DNA of 64,000 bases from Prescottella subtropica. GTDB lineage: Bacteria; Actinomycetota; Actinomycetes; Mycobacteriales; Mycobacteriaceae. The DNA is taken from assembly GCF_005434945.1 (NCBI RefSeq), contig NZ_SKCH01000015.1, forward strand, positions 27,149-91,148, given 5' to 3'. The position numbers and the translations under genes were made by a program. Under the pieces are notes generated by a model that had not been told where the DNA came from, did no database searches, and saw only the letters and a program-made list of their open reading frames with translations. How positions within the stretch are numbered: position 1 is the stretch's first letter; each line of letters starts with the position of its first letter. Below, piece after piece: positions 55,385 to 63,580 of the stretch.

Positions 55385-57388
55385 TCACCAGTGGATGCCG
55401 GGGATCCGGCGGCCGATCCGGCGGCCGATCCGTGCCACCGACGCCGTCGTGCCGGTCGGTTTTGTCCGATTTCCTGTAGGGTCGGGGGCGGCCTCCGGGG
55501 TGCCCGGGGGCTCGCCGGCCTCCCCGCGGGCGGCCGGCGAGTCCGGGTAGGCGTGGTACATCTGCGACAGGGCGCGGTCCTTGAGTCGCGGTGCGAAGAT
55601 CGCGCCGAACTCGGCGAGCGTGCCGACGGGGACGTCGATGCGTTTCGGCTTCTCGATCAGGGCGCGGACGATCATCGCGGCGGCCTTCTCCGGGCTGACG
55701 GCGGGGCCGGCGTTGTAGTTGCCGGACGGCGCGATCATCGGGGTGCGCACGAGCGGCATGTGGATGGTGGTGAACGTGACCCCGTCCGACAGGGTCTCGG
55801 CGGCGGCCACGTCGGCGAACCCGTCGAGCGCGGACTTGCTCGCCACGTACGCCGCGAACCGCGGGGTGCGGGCCTGCACGCCGGCGGTGCTGATGTCGAC
55901 GATGTGCCCGAAGCGGCGGGCTCGCATCTGGGGCAGCAGGGCGAGGGTCACCCGTACCGCGCCGAAGTAGTTGACGGCCATCGTCCGCTCGAAGTCGTGC
56001 AACCGGTCGGTGGAGCGGTCCAGGCCGCGCCGGATCGAGCGGCCCGCATTGTTCACCAGCATGTCCACGTGGTCGTGTTCGGTGAGGATCGCTTTCATGG
56101 TGCGGTCGACGGCCTCGGCGTCGGTGATGTCGCACGGGTACGCGTACGCCGATCCTCCGGTCTCGCGGATCTGCGAGACGACGGCGTCGAGTTCGTCGGC
56201 GCGGCGGGCGAGCAGCAGTACCGTCGCGCCCTTGCCGGCGACCGCGACCGCCGCGGCCCGGCCGATCCCCGACGAGGCGCCGGTGACGACGACGGTGCGG
56301 CGCACGAGCGGTCCGGCCGGGTCGTCGCGTCGGGCCCGGTCCGGGTCGAGATGCTCACGCCAGTACGACCACAGCACACCGGCGTACGACGGGAACGGCG
56401 GCACCGCGATCCCGCTGTCGCGCAGGGCGTCCCGGGTCTGCTCGGTGGTGAACCGGGTGGGCAGCGTGAGGTGGTCGAGGAGCACCGGCGGGATGCCCAG
56501 CCGGTGCAGTATCAGGTCGCGCAGACCCCGCGCCGGCGGCGGCGGGTCGAGCACCGGCCGGGCGACGATGCCCGGCAGATCGGCCACCGGCGTCGGCGCG
56601 TGCGCGGCTTTCGCGAGGGCCGCGTAGATCTGCCGGATCGGCTGGTCGTCGGGGGAGACGAGGTGGAAGGTGCGGCCGTCGAGGCCGTCGCACAGCATCA
56701 ACTCGACGAGGGCCGCGGCGACGAAGTCGACCGGCACGATGTTGGTGTAGCCGAGTTTCGGGACCGCGACCGGTAGGGCGGCCGGCAGCGCGGCGAGCGC
56801 CGCGATCAGTGGGAACAGATAGTAGGGGCCGTCGATCTTGTCGGCCTCGCCGGTGACCGAACTGCCGACGACCGCGGCCGGCCGGTAGATCCGCCACCGC
56901 GCCCCCGACGCCCGCACCAGTTTCTCGGCCTCGAACTTGGTGCGGTGGTACGGCGTCGGGAAGTGCTGGCCCAGGTCGACGTCGTCCTCGGTGAACCGGC
57001 CCCGATGATCGCCGGCCACCGCGATCGACGACACGTGGTGCAGCGTCGCACCCACGCGGGCGGCGAGGTCGATCACCGCGCGGGTGCCGTCGATGTTGGT
57101 CGCCGCCTGCTCCTCGCCGGCCGTCAGGTCGTAGATCGCCCCGAGGTGCAGGACGTGCTCCGCGGCCGGCGGCTCCGACGCGAGTCCCAGGCCCGGTGCG
57201 GTGAGATCGCCGACGAGCGCGTGGACCCGGCCGCCGCCCGGCCATCCGGCGGCCAACCGGTCCAGTGCCGGGCGCGACGCCGGCCGGACCAGCACGTGGA
57301 CCTGCGCCGACGGGTCGCGTTCGAGGAGCCGCTCGATCGTGTGCCTGCCGAGGAAACCCGTGCCGCCCGTGACGATGTACGTGGCCAT
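55385..57388 (-). CDS. Two-domain SDR, fatty acyl-CoA reductase type (Rv3391-like)
   Basis: 667 aa. The N-terminal extended SDR (1-340) has GGTGFLGR (8-15) and catalytic Y147-K151 (TPYHRTK), and would reduce an acyl-CoA. The C-terminal classical SDR (365-620) has TGASSGIGR (369-377), S500 and Y514-K518 (YVASK). This fusion is the mycobacterial acyl-CoA reductase family (AcrA1/FcrA), which makes fatty aldehydes and alcohols for wax esters. The tail ends in a basic stretch (RIGRRIGRRIPGIHW). The ATG at 57388 is clear. It lies beside the PHA cluster, consistent with storage metabolism. The exact chain length is unknown. Confidence 0.82.
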   Translation of the reverse strand: MATYIVTGGTGFLGRHTIERLLERDPSAQVHVLVRPASRPALDRLAAGWPGGGRVHALVGDLTAPGLGLASEPPAAEHVLHLGAIYDLTAGEEQAATNIDGTRAVIDLAARVGATLHHVSSIAVAGDHRGRFTEDDVDLGQHFPTPYHRTKFEAEKLVRASGARWRIYRPAAVVGSSVTGEADKIDGPYYLFPLIAALAALPAALPVAVPKLGYTNIVPVDFVAAALVELMLCDGLDGRTFHLVSPDDQPIRQIYAALAKAAHAPTPVADLPGIVARPVLDPPPPARGLRDLILHRLGIPPVLLDHLTLPTRFTTEQTRDALRDSGIAVPPFPSYAGVLWSYWREHLDPDRARRDDPAGPLVRRTVVVTGASSGIGRAAAVAVAGKGATVLLLARRADELDAVVSQIRETGGSAYAYPCDITDAEAVDRTMKAILTEHDHVDMLVNNAGRSIRRGLDRSTDRLHDFERTMAVNYFGAVRVTLALLPQMRARRFGHIVDISTAGVQARTPRFAAYVASKSALDGFADVAAAETLSDGVTFTTIHMPLVRTPMIAPSGNYNAGPAVSPEKAAAMIVRALIEKPKRIDVPVGTLAEFGAIFAPRLKDRALSQMYHAYPDSPAARGEAGEPPGTPEAAPDPTGNRTKPTGTTASVARIGRRIGRRIPGIHW

Positions 57389-57457
57389 ACCCGGAACCTA
57401 CTCCGAAGTAAGGACGGCGGCCAGGGTTCGGGGAACGGTGCCGGCATCGGGCTTCAC

Positions 57458-57463
57458 TAGGCT
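57458..57463 (+). promoter_or_regulatory. -10 hexamer for the XRE regulator (leaderless)
   Basis: TAGGCT ends 7 nt before ATG 57471; no ribosome site is present between them. It lies in the 82-bp gap to the divergent acyl-CoA reductase gene. Confidence 0.5.
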
Positions 57464-57470
57464 CACTCGT

Positions 57471-57866
57471 ATGGCGGACGGTACTCGGCCACCGACTCTC
57501 GGTGAGATCATTCGGCGGCAGCGTGAACTCGCGGCGGTGCCGATGCGGACGTTCGCGGAGATGGTGGGGATCTCGAATCCGTATCTGTCGCAGATCGAAC
57601 GGGGTCTGCGGGCGCCGAGCGAGCGGGTGCTCGACGCGATCGCCGAGCATCTGCACACGTCGGCGGATCTGCTCACCGCGCAGTCCCGTCAGCCCGAGGA
57701 CGTCTCGGACGTGGTGGCCGCGATCCGGCGGGACGCGGATCTGACCAACGCGCAGCGGGCCACGCTCGCGGAGATGTACGAGACGTTCCGTGAGGTCACG
57801 GTCGAGAAGCGGCGACGCGGCGCAGCGCCGGCAGCCAGACCCGATCCAGGACGTCCGGATCGGTGA
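57471..57866 (+). CDS. XRE-family transcriptional regulator, PHA-locus type
   Basis: 131 aa. The HTH (about 9-65) reads TLGEIIRRQRELAAVPMRTFAEMVGISNPYLSQIERG split as in Cro/CI proteins, with recognition helix NPYLSQIERGLRAPS. The C-terminal ~60 residues are helical (DVVAAIRRDADLTNAQRATL) and end in a basic Pro-rich tail. It sits at the border of the PHA genes and is a candidate autorepressor or PHA sensor. Its last 71 bp overlap the convergent PhaC-like gene. Confidence 0.82.
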   Translation: MADGTRPPTLGEIIRRQRELAAVPMRTFAEMVGISNPYLSQIERGLRAPSERVLDAIAEHLHTSADLLTAQSRQPEDVSDVVAAIRRDADLTNAQRATLAEMYETFREVTVEKRRRGAAPAARPDPGRPDR

Positions 57867-58818
57867 TCATCCCGAGGTGCCCGGTGTCGACGCGGTACCG
57901 GGTGACGTGGTCCGCCGGTGTCGATGCGTGTTCGGCCAGCGCCCACATCTGCCGTTCGGGGACGATCCGGTCGCGGGTGCCGGCGAGCAGGGTCAGCGGG
58001 CAGGTGATCGCCCCGAGGTCGACGACGCGGCCGCCGACGTCGAGCGTCCCGCGGACCAGTTCGTTGCGGGCGAACAGGTGCCGGAGCGTCCACCGGTAGA
58101 CGCCCGCGGGGACGCCGGTGGGGGCGTCGAGCCAACTCTGCAGCGCGATGTACGCGTCCACGCGGGCGGGATCGCCCAGGTGGGTCCACAGGTCGGCGAG
58201 CCGGGCGCATTCCTCGGGCGAGTCGGCGGCCCGGAGCGCGACACCGTGGGCGAGGGCGGTGGGGTGGAACCGGGGGCCGGGGCAGTGCGCGGCGAGCCGG
58301 TGCGACGGTGCATCGAGCGTGAAGTCGATCGGGGCCGCCGCGGCGGTGAGACCGGCGACGCGTTCGGGATGCAGCGCGGCGACGATCGCGGCCAGCCAAC
58401 CGCTCTGCGAGTAGGAGATCAGGTGCGCGCGACCACCGAGACCGGCGACGGCGTCGTCGATCACGGCCACCAGGTCCGTGATGCCGACGTCCGGGGCAGT
58501 CGACGGCGTCCATTCGATGCAGTGGACGCCGGTCAGTCCGGCGCGGAGGGCGGTGCCGATCAGGCTACAGCCGTCGGTCAGGTCGACGACGGTGGAACGG
58601 TGCCCGGACAGCGGCGGCAGCACCAGGGCGGGGACCGCCGGCCCGGTCGGCGAGAACGCCCGCAGCCGGGCCGCCGGCCACGTGCGCACGACGGTGGAGG
58701 GATGCGCGAACGTCGTCGGCCGCCGGCTCGCGGCCACCCGCGCGTACTCGGCCCAGGTCGTGAGTGCCCGCAGCGGTGACAGCGTTGTGGCGGTGAGGAA
58801 GTCGAGTGTCGCGCGCAT
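57796..58818 (-). CDS. PhaC-like alpha/beta hydrolase with Ser nucleophile (possible PHA depolymerase)
   Basis: 340 aa, ATG 58818 with GGAAGGAA upstream. The architecture follows PHA synthase: WTLRHLFARNELVRGTLDVGG, VDLGAITCPLTLLAGTRDRIVP and DTGHLGMIT. The nucleophile elbow is ISYSQSGWLA, with Ser where PHA synthases have Cys (GxCxG). Loss of the Cys suggests a hydrolase rather than a polymerase, for example intracellular PHA mobilisation. It is the last gene of the phaJ-phaC-phasin set. Activity on PHA is inferred from context only. Confidence 0.7.
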   Translation of the reverse strand: MRATLDFLTATTLSPLRALTTWAEYARVAASRRPTTFAHPSTVVRTWPAARLRAFSPTGPAVPALVLPPLSGHRSTVVDLTDGCSLIGTALRAGLTGVHCIEWTPSTAPDVGITDLVAVIDDAVAGLGGRAHLISYSQSGWLAAIVAALHPERVAGLTAAAAPIDFTLDAPSHRLAAHCPGPRFHPTALAHGVALRAADSPEECARLADLWTHLGDPARVDAYIALQSWLDAPTGVPAGVYRWTLRHLFARNELVRGTLDVGGRVVDLGAITCPLTLLAGTRDRIVPERQMWALAEHASTPADHVTRYRVDTGHLGMITDPDVLDRVWLPALRRVAASRP

Positions 58819-58844
58819 GGGGTTCCTTCCGGAATGGACGCGTC

Positions 58845-58879
58845 GGCCCCGGCCGGTTCGGGAGGAACCGGCCGGGGCC
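58845..58879 (-). terminator. Hairpin between phasin and PhaC-like genes
   Basis: A 15-bp stem (58845-58859 with 58865-58879, GGCCCCGGCCGGTTC type) and a 5-nt loop in the 80-bp gap. It would lower expression of the PhaC-like gene relative to the phasin gene. Confidence 0.65.
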
Positions 58880-58898
58880 TGTCGGGGGTGGCGTCGGG

Positions 58899-59156
58899 TT
58901 ACGCGAGTGCGGTGCGCGCGGCCGTGGTGACGGCCGAGTTGACGCTCTGCACCAGCGAGGTCTGCGCGTCCACGACGGCTGCGACCCAGTCGAGCTTGAC
59001 GACACGGGCGATCGACCGGTCGAAGTCGACGATCGACGACACGGTCTGCTCGTAGACGTCGAGGGCGAGGTTGCCGCTCGTCTTCGCGGCGTCGACGAGC
59101 TTCGCGGGGCTCGGGACGGTCGCGGTGTTCGAGGCGGTCGCGGTCTGTGCAGCCAT
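58899..59156 (-). CDS. phaP: Phasin-like granule-associated protein
   Basis: 85 aa, ATG 59156 with GGAGA upstream (upstream in-frame codons are non-coding). Low complexity at the start (AAQTATASNTATVPS), then an amphipathic helical body: LVDAAKTSGNLALDVYEQTV, FDRSIARVVKLDWVAAVVDAQ and SLVQSVNSAVTTAARTALA. It is typical of small phasins that coat PHA granules. Its place directly after phaC supports this. An operator-like inverted repeat lies just upstream. Confidence 0.75.
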   Translation of the reverse strand: MAAQTATASNTATVPSPAKLVDAAKTSGNLALDVYEQTVSSIVDFDRSIARVVKLDWVAAVVDAQTSLVQSVNSAVTTAARTALA

Positions 59157-59186
59157 GGGGTCTCCTTCGGAAGGGCGGAACAACTA

Positions 59187-59213
59187 TTAGCAAGTTAGCA
59201 TGATGATTGCTAA
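59187..59213. promoter_or_regulatory. TTAGCAA inverted repeat upstream of the phasin gene
   Basis: TTAGCAA (59187-59193), TTAGCAT (59195-59201) and TTGCTAA (59207-59213): an inverted pair 20 bp centre to centre plus a third direct half-site. It is strikingly AT-rich for this genome, in the 79-bp gap between phaC and the phasin gene. It is a good candidate operator for the nearby XRE regulator. Confidence 0.55.
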
Positions 59214-59235
59214 ATCGCTCGGTGGAGACCGCCCG

Positions 59236-60918
59236 TCACCCGAAAACGTATGTGCCGGGAGCGGATCCGACGACCGGGTGCTTCGCGCTGCCCATCGCCG
59301 GCGGGGCCTGCAGCTCGCCGGCCCGCTTGTTCGACCACACCGCCCAGTCCTCCCACCAGGAGACGGGCCGGCGCTCGGCCGACGCCCGCCACGCCTCGGG
59401 CGTGGTCGGGGCCGTCGGAGCTGTGTGGTTCTCGGGCGCCCCGCACACCTCGATCCAGCTCTTCTTGCCCGGCGGGTTGACGATGCCGGCGATGTGCCCG
59501 CCGTTCGAGAGCACGAAACGCACCTTCCCGCCGAACAGTGCGGTCCCCGCGAACGACGACTGCCACGGCACGATGTGGTCGTCCTGCGCGCCCACGAGAT
59601 ACACGTCGCAGGTGGTCTTCGACAGCGAGATCTGCTGCCCGTTGATCGTGAACGCCCCTGCCGCGAGCTGATTCTCACCGTAGAGCGTGCGCAGATACGT
59701 GCTGTGCATCGACGCGGGCATCCGGGTGGAGTCTTCGTTCCAGGCCAGGAGGTCGAACGCCTGCGGTGGCTCACCGAGCATCCAGCGGCTCACCCAGTAC
59801 CGGAAGATCAGGTCGTTGGCGCGCAGCAGGTCGAACGTCTGCCCCATGTCCTTGCCGTCCAGGTATCCGGCCCGCTTCATCACCAGATCGACCTTGGCGA
59901 GGGTCTCGGGATCGGTCAGCAGCCCCAGTTCGCCCGGGCTGCTGTAGTCGAGCAGCGTGTTCGCCAGCGTCAGGGTGCCCATGCGGGGATCGTCGATCGC
60001 GGCCAGGTAGCCGGCCGTGATCGAGGCCATCGCGCCGCCGAGGCACAGCCCGACGAGGTCGATCGTCGACGCCCCGGTGATCTCGAGGGCGACGTCCATC
60101 GCCGCCGACACCCCGTCGGTGAGGTAGTCGTCGAACCCGACCTCGCTCATCGACTCGTCCGGGTTCCGGTAGGAGATGAGGAAGACGGTCCGGCCGTGGC
60201 GGACGGCCCACTCGACGAAGCTGCGGCCCGGGCCGATGTCCATGATGTAGAACTTGTTGATCCACGGCGGGCACGCCAGCAGCGGCACCGCATGGACCTG
60301 CTCGGTCTGCGGCGTGTACTGGATCAGCTCGATCAGATCGTTGCGGTAGACGACCTTGCCCGGCGTGACCGCCATGTTCTCGCCGACGGTGAATGCGGTG
60401 TCGTCGATCCGCTTGGGCCGGCCGCCGCGTTCGACGAGGTCCTCGAGCAGGTACGACGCCCCGCGGGCCAGGCTCTTGCCGCCGGTGGCGATCGCGCGGG
60501 TGGCCACCGCCGGATTGGTGAAGGGGCTGTTGCTCGGTGCGGCGACGTCGAGCAGCAGGTTCGTCAGCTGCCGGGCCTTGGCGGTCGTGGCCGGGTCGTC
60601 GGCGCCCGCATCGACGAGACTGTCGACGTACGAGCGGGTGCACAGGTACCAGCGCAGGATCGCGAAGTACGCGGGATTGTCCTGCCAGGCGCTGTCCCGG
60701 AATCGCGGATCCGTGGGGACGGGGGTCGCGGCGGTCGCCCCGATCGCGACGCGGGCCACATCGGGCGGGATCTGCGCCAGCGACAGGGCCAGCTTTCCGG
60801 TCGCGGCGGCGACCGCGGTGGGATTGCGGGCCGCGTTCTTGGCGACGGAGGCGCCCGCCGCGAGCCACCCGGCCGGATCGACGCGGGACGAGATCGAACG
60901 CAGGGTCTTATCGAGCAC
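59236..60918 (-). CDS. phaC: Class I polyhydroxyalkanoate synthase
   Basis: 560 aa, GTG 60918, overlapping the phaJ-like stop by 11 bp. The nucleophile is C292 in VGLCLGGAMAS, the acid in YLVGAQDDHIVPW and the histidine in SNGGHIAGIVNPPG. The N-terminal domain (WQDNPAYFAILRWYL, near residue 78) and KVVYRNDLIELIQY are family landmarks. It polymerises (R)-3-hydroxyacyl-CoA into PHA granules. Class I is inferred from length and absence of a phaE/phaR gene. Confidence 0.93.
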   Translation of the reverse strand: MLDKTLRSISSRVDPAGWLAAGASVAKNAARNPTAVAAATGKLALSLAQIPPDVARVAIGATAATPVPTDPRFRDSAWQDNPAYFAILRWYLCTRSYVDSLVDAGADDPATTAKARQLTNLLLDVAAPSNSPFTNPAVATRAIATGGKSLARGASYLLEDLVERGGRPKRIDDTAFTVGENMAVTPGKVVYRNDLIELIQYTPQTEQVHAVPLLACPPWINKFYIMDIGPGRSFVEWAVRHGRTVFLISYRNPDESMSEVGFDDYLTDGVSAAMDVALEITGASTIDLVGLCLGGAMASITAGYLAAIDDPRMGTLTLANTLLDYSSPGELGLLTDPETLAKVDLVMKRAGYLDGKDMGQTFDLLRANDLIFRYWVSRWMLGEPPQAFDLLAWNEDSTRMPASMHSTYLRTLYGENQLAAGAFTINGQQISLSKTTCDVYLVGAQDDHIVPWQSSFAGTALFGGKVRFVLSNGGHIAGIVNPPGKKSWIEVCGAPENHTAPTAPTTPEAWRASAERRPVSWWEDWAVWSNKRAGELQAPPAMGSAKHPVVGSAPGTYVFG

Positions 60919-61426
60919 GGTTTCCCCCGGCGGCAGCGGTGTTCACGGGGCCGAGGTAGCGCAGCAGCATCTGCGCGACGCACACCGGACGCTCGATGCC
61001 GAGCGCGTCGAAGGTCAGGGTCACCGCCACCTGGTAGCCGCCCGCGCACGGCTCGACCGAGGTCACCTCGGCGACCGCGCCGACCGACGAATCCACCGGG
61101 ACCGGGGCGGGGAAGCGGACCTTGTCGAGCCCGTAGTTGATCACCTGGGCGGCGTCGGTCACGTCGAGCAGGTCGAAGACGAGTTCGACGGCCAGGGACA
61201 GCGTCAGGTAGCCGTGCGCGATCGTCGTGCCGAACGGGCCGTTCGCGGCGCGCTCGGCATCGATGTGGATCCACTGGTGGTCGTTGGTCGCGTCCGCGAA
61301 CAGCGCGATCTGATCCTGCGTGATCAGGACGCGCCGGGAGGCGCCGAGGCTCGTGCCGGCGAGCGCGGGCAGGTCGGCCATCGTGATGTGGTGGGTGGTC
61401 GGAGTGTCGATCGTGTCGGTTGTCAT
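60908..61426 (-). CDS. phaJ: MaoC-like (R)-specific enoyl-CoA hydratase
   Basis: 172 aa, ATG 61426. Hot-dog fold with the hydratase-2 motif around D49 and H54 (FADATNDHQWIHIDAERA), then GPFGTTIAHGYLTLSL and NYGLDKVRFPAPV. It hydrates trans-2-enoyl-CoA to (R)-3-hydroxyacyl-CoA, the substrate of PhaC. Translational overlap with phaC supports that role. Some MaoC proteins serve mycolate FAS-II instead, the chief alternative. Confidence 0.82.
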   Translation of the reverse strand: MTTDTIDTPTTHHITMADLPALAGTSLGASRRVLITQDQIALFADATNDHQWIHIDAERAANGPFGTTIAHGYLTLSLAVELVFDLLDVTDAAQVINYGLDKVRFPAPVPVDSSVGAVAEVTSVEPCAGGYQVAVTLTFDALGIERPVCVAQMLLRYLGPVNTAAAGGNRAR

Positions 61427-61866
61427 TCGTCCCCATGTATTCGAATCGGTAGGACGCCCAAATAATTGAATCGGTCACGCAGATGCGTCGATTCCCCCCG
61501 GGCGTCACACACTGGTGCGGTGATCGGCCGACTCCGAAAATCGACGAGTCGGGCGCCGCTGAGGAGGATCGTATAGCGGAGATCGGTGTTGCGCAGCGCG
61601 AATGTGGAGCCAGCCATGTCGGTCGTTTGACCAGGTTGAGTCGATGTTTGACCGATTTGTTCGGGATCGGGAATTGTCTGACCACACGCCACGTGCGGCG
61701 TTTACGAAAATGCAATGAGTGCAAACTCGAGAAAATTCGCATACTGATTCCGTGCGTTTTTCTCGGCCGTCGCCGTTCTACTCGAAAGTAAGAATGGAGG
61801 TCACGGTAATTGTGTGGACGGTTTCGCTGCCGGCGCAGGCCGGCCGCGTCGGTTCGCCCTCGCTAC
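61427..61866. other. Gene-poor stretch upstream of phaJ
   Basis: About 440 bp with no convincing gene, AT-richer than average. GTTTGACC occurs twice in direct orientation (61625-61632 and 61646-61653), spaced 21 bp or two helix turns, a possible activator or repressor site about 200 bp before phaJ. The rest shows nothing I can interpret. Confidence 0.45.
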
Positions 61867-61885
61867 ATACCCCCTGGGGTATAAT
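61867..61885 (+). promoter_or_regulatory. CstR/CsoR-type operator overlapping a consensus -10
   Basis: ATACCCC-CT-GGGGTAT (61867-61882) is a perfect inverted repeat, very like the CstR persulfide-repressor operator of Staphylococcus. It overlaps a perfect -10, TATAAT (61880-61885), so a bound repressor would block transcription of the genes downstream. No clear -35 was found. Confidence 0.65.
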
Positions 61886-61921
61886 TGTGGGCACTGTGTC
61901 GCACGTCGAGGAGGAGAGAGC

Positions 61922-63580
61922 ATGAAGGTCGTCATCGTCGGAGGAGTCGCCGGCGGCATGTCCGCCGCCACCCGTCTGCGCCGGCTGGACGAGTCCGCGG
62001 ACATCGTCGTGTTCGAGCGCGGCGCGCACGTGTCGTTCGCGAACTGCGGCCTGCCCTACTACGCGGGCGGCGTCATCGAGGACCGTGACGAACTGCTGCT
62101 GCAGACCCCGGACAGCCTCGCCGCCCGGTTCCGGCTCGACGTCCGCGTCCGCAGCGAGGTCGCCGCGATCGACCCGGACGCCCGCACCGTCACCGTCCAC
62201 GACCTCGCGACGGGGGACACCTACGTCGAGAGCTACGACGAGCTGGTGCTCAGCACCGGCGCGAGTCCCGTCGTGCCGCCGCTGCCCGGCGTGGAGCGCG
62301 CCCTGATCCTGCGTGACGTCGAGGACGTCGACCGGCTGGTGCGGAACATGGAAGCGGCTCGCAGCGCCGTCATCGTCGGGGCCGGGTTCATCGGCGTCGA
62401 ACTCGCCGAGAACCTGCGCCTGCGCGGCCTGGACGTCACCGTCGTCGAACTCGCCGACCAGGTCCTCGCCCCGCTCGACCCGGAGATGGCGTCCCCGGTC
62501 GCCGACCGGATGCGTGAGCACGGCGTCCGTCTCGAACTCGGCGCCCAGCTCACCGGCATCGGCGCGACCACCGTCGACCTGGCGGACGGGCGCACCGCCG
62601 CCGCCGACGTCGTCGTCATGGCCATAGGTGTCCGCCCCGAGAGCGCACTCGCGAAACTGGCCGGCGCCGAGATCGGGGAACGCGGCGGTGTCGTCGTCGA
62701 CGATCGGATGCGCACGTCGATCCCGCACGTCTACGCGGTCGGTGACGCCGTCGAGAAGCGGGACGCCGTCGGCGGCGGTGCCGCGATGATCCCGCTCGCC
62801 AACCCGGCCAACCGGCAGGGCCGGCTCGTCGCCGACGTGATCGCGGGTAGGGAGGTTCGCGGCCGGCCTTCACGGGGCACGGCGATCGTCGGGGTGTTCG
62901 GGCTGATCGTCGCCGCGACCGGTTGGAACGAGAAGCGGTTGCGCGCGGAAGGGCGGGCGCACCGTGTCATCCATACCCACCCGCAGTCGCACGCCGGCTA
63001 CTACCCGGGCGCGGAGCAGATGTCGATCAAACTGTTGGTCGACCCCGACACCGACGCCATCCTCGGCGCCCAGGCCGTCGGCGGCGACGGCGTCGACAAG
63101 CGCATCGACGTCATCGCGACCGCGATGGCCGGCGGGCTCACCGCGTCCGACCTCGCCGACCTCGAACTCGCCTACGCGCCGCAGTTCGGGTCCGCGAAGG
63201 ATCCGGTGAACATGCTCGGCTACATCGCCGACAACCTGCGCACCGGTGCCACCCGCACCGTGCAGTGGCACGAACTCGATACCCTGGTCGCTGGTGGCGC
63301 GTCGCTCGTCGACGTCCGCACCGCCGACGAGTTCGCGGTCGGCGCCGTCCCAGACGCCGTCAACGTGCCACTCGACGAGATCCGCGACCGGGTCGCCGAC
63401 CTGCCGGCCGGTCAGCTGATCGTGCACTGCCAGGTGGGCCAGCGTGGCCACACCGCGGCCCGCCTGCTCGAACAGCTGGGACGGCCCGCCGCCAACCTCG
63501 ACGGCGGCTACAAGACGTGGGACGCCGGACGGCGTGCCACCGCATCATCCGCACATCCGGAAGGAATCATCCATGCGTGA
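61922..63580 (+). CDS. CoA-disulfide/persulfide reductase with C-terminal rhodanese domain
   Basis: 552 aa. The pyridine nucleotide-disulfide oxidoreductase part has FAD motif GGVAGGMSAA, single active Cys C42 (SFANCGLPYY), NAD(P)H motif VGAGFIGVELAENL and AYAPQFGSAKDPVNMLGY. A rhodanese domain (about 455-540) carries C503 in HCQVGQRG. This fusion (CDR-RHD/CoADR-RHD) reduces CoA persulfide or polysulfide and handles sulfane sulfur. The ATG at 61922 follows GAGGAGGAGAG. The operator upstream fits persulfide control. It overlaps the next rhodanese gene by 8 bp. Confidence 0.9.
   Translation: MKVVIVGGVAGGMSAATRLRRLDESADIVVFERGAHVSFANCGLPYYAGGVIEDRDELLLQTPDSLAARFRLDVRVRSEVAAIDPDARTVTVHDLATGDTYVESYDELVLSTGASPVVPPLPGVERALILRDVEDVDRLVRNMEAARSAVIVGAGFIGVELAENLRLRGLDVTVVELADQVLAPLDPEMASPVADRMREHGVRLELGAQLTGIGATTVDLADGRTAAADVVVMAIGVRPESALAKLAGAEIGERGGVVVDDRMRTSIPHVYAVGDAVEKRDAVGGGAAMIPLANPANRQGRLVADVIAGREVRGRPSRGTAIVGVFGLIVAATGWNEKRLRAEGRAHRVIHTHPQSHAGYYPGAEQMSIKLLVDPDTDAILGAQAVGGDGVDKRIDVIATAMAGGLTASDLADLELAYAPQFGSAKDPVNMLGYIADNLRTGATRTVQWHELDTLVAGGASLVDVRTADEFAVGAVPDAVNVPLDEIRDRVADLPAGQLIVHCQVGQRGHTAARLLEQLGRPAANLDGGYKTWDAGRRATASSAHPEGIIHA

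Noticed and set aside
61423..61692. An 89-codon leftward frame upstream of phaJ
   Set aside because: No ribosome site, and the sequence has no recognisable domain; it lies in an AT-richer control region.
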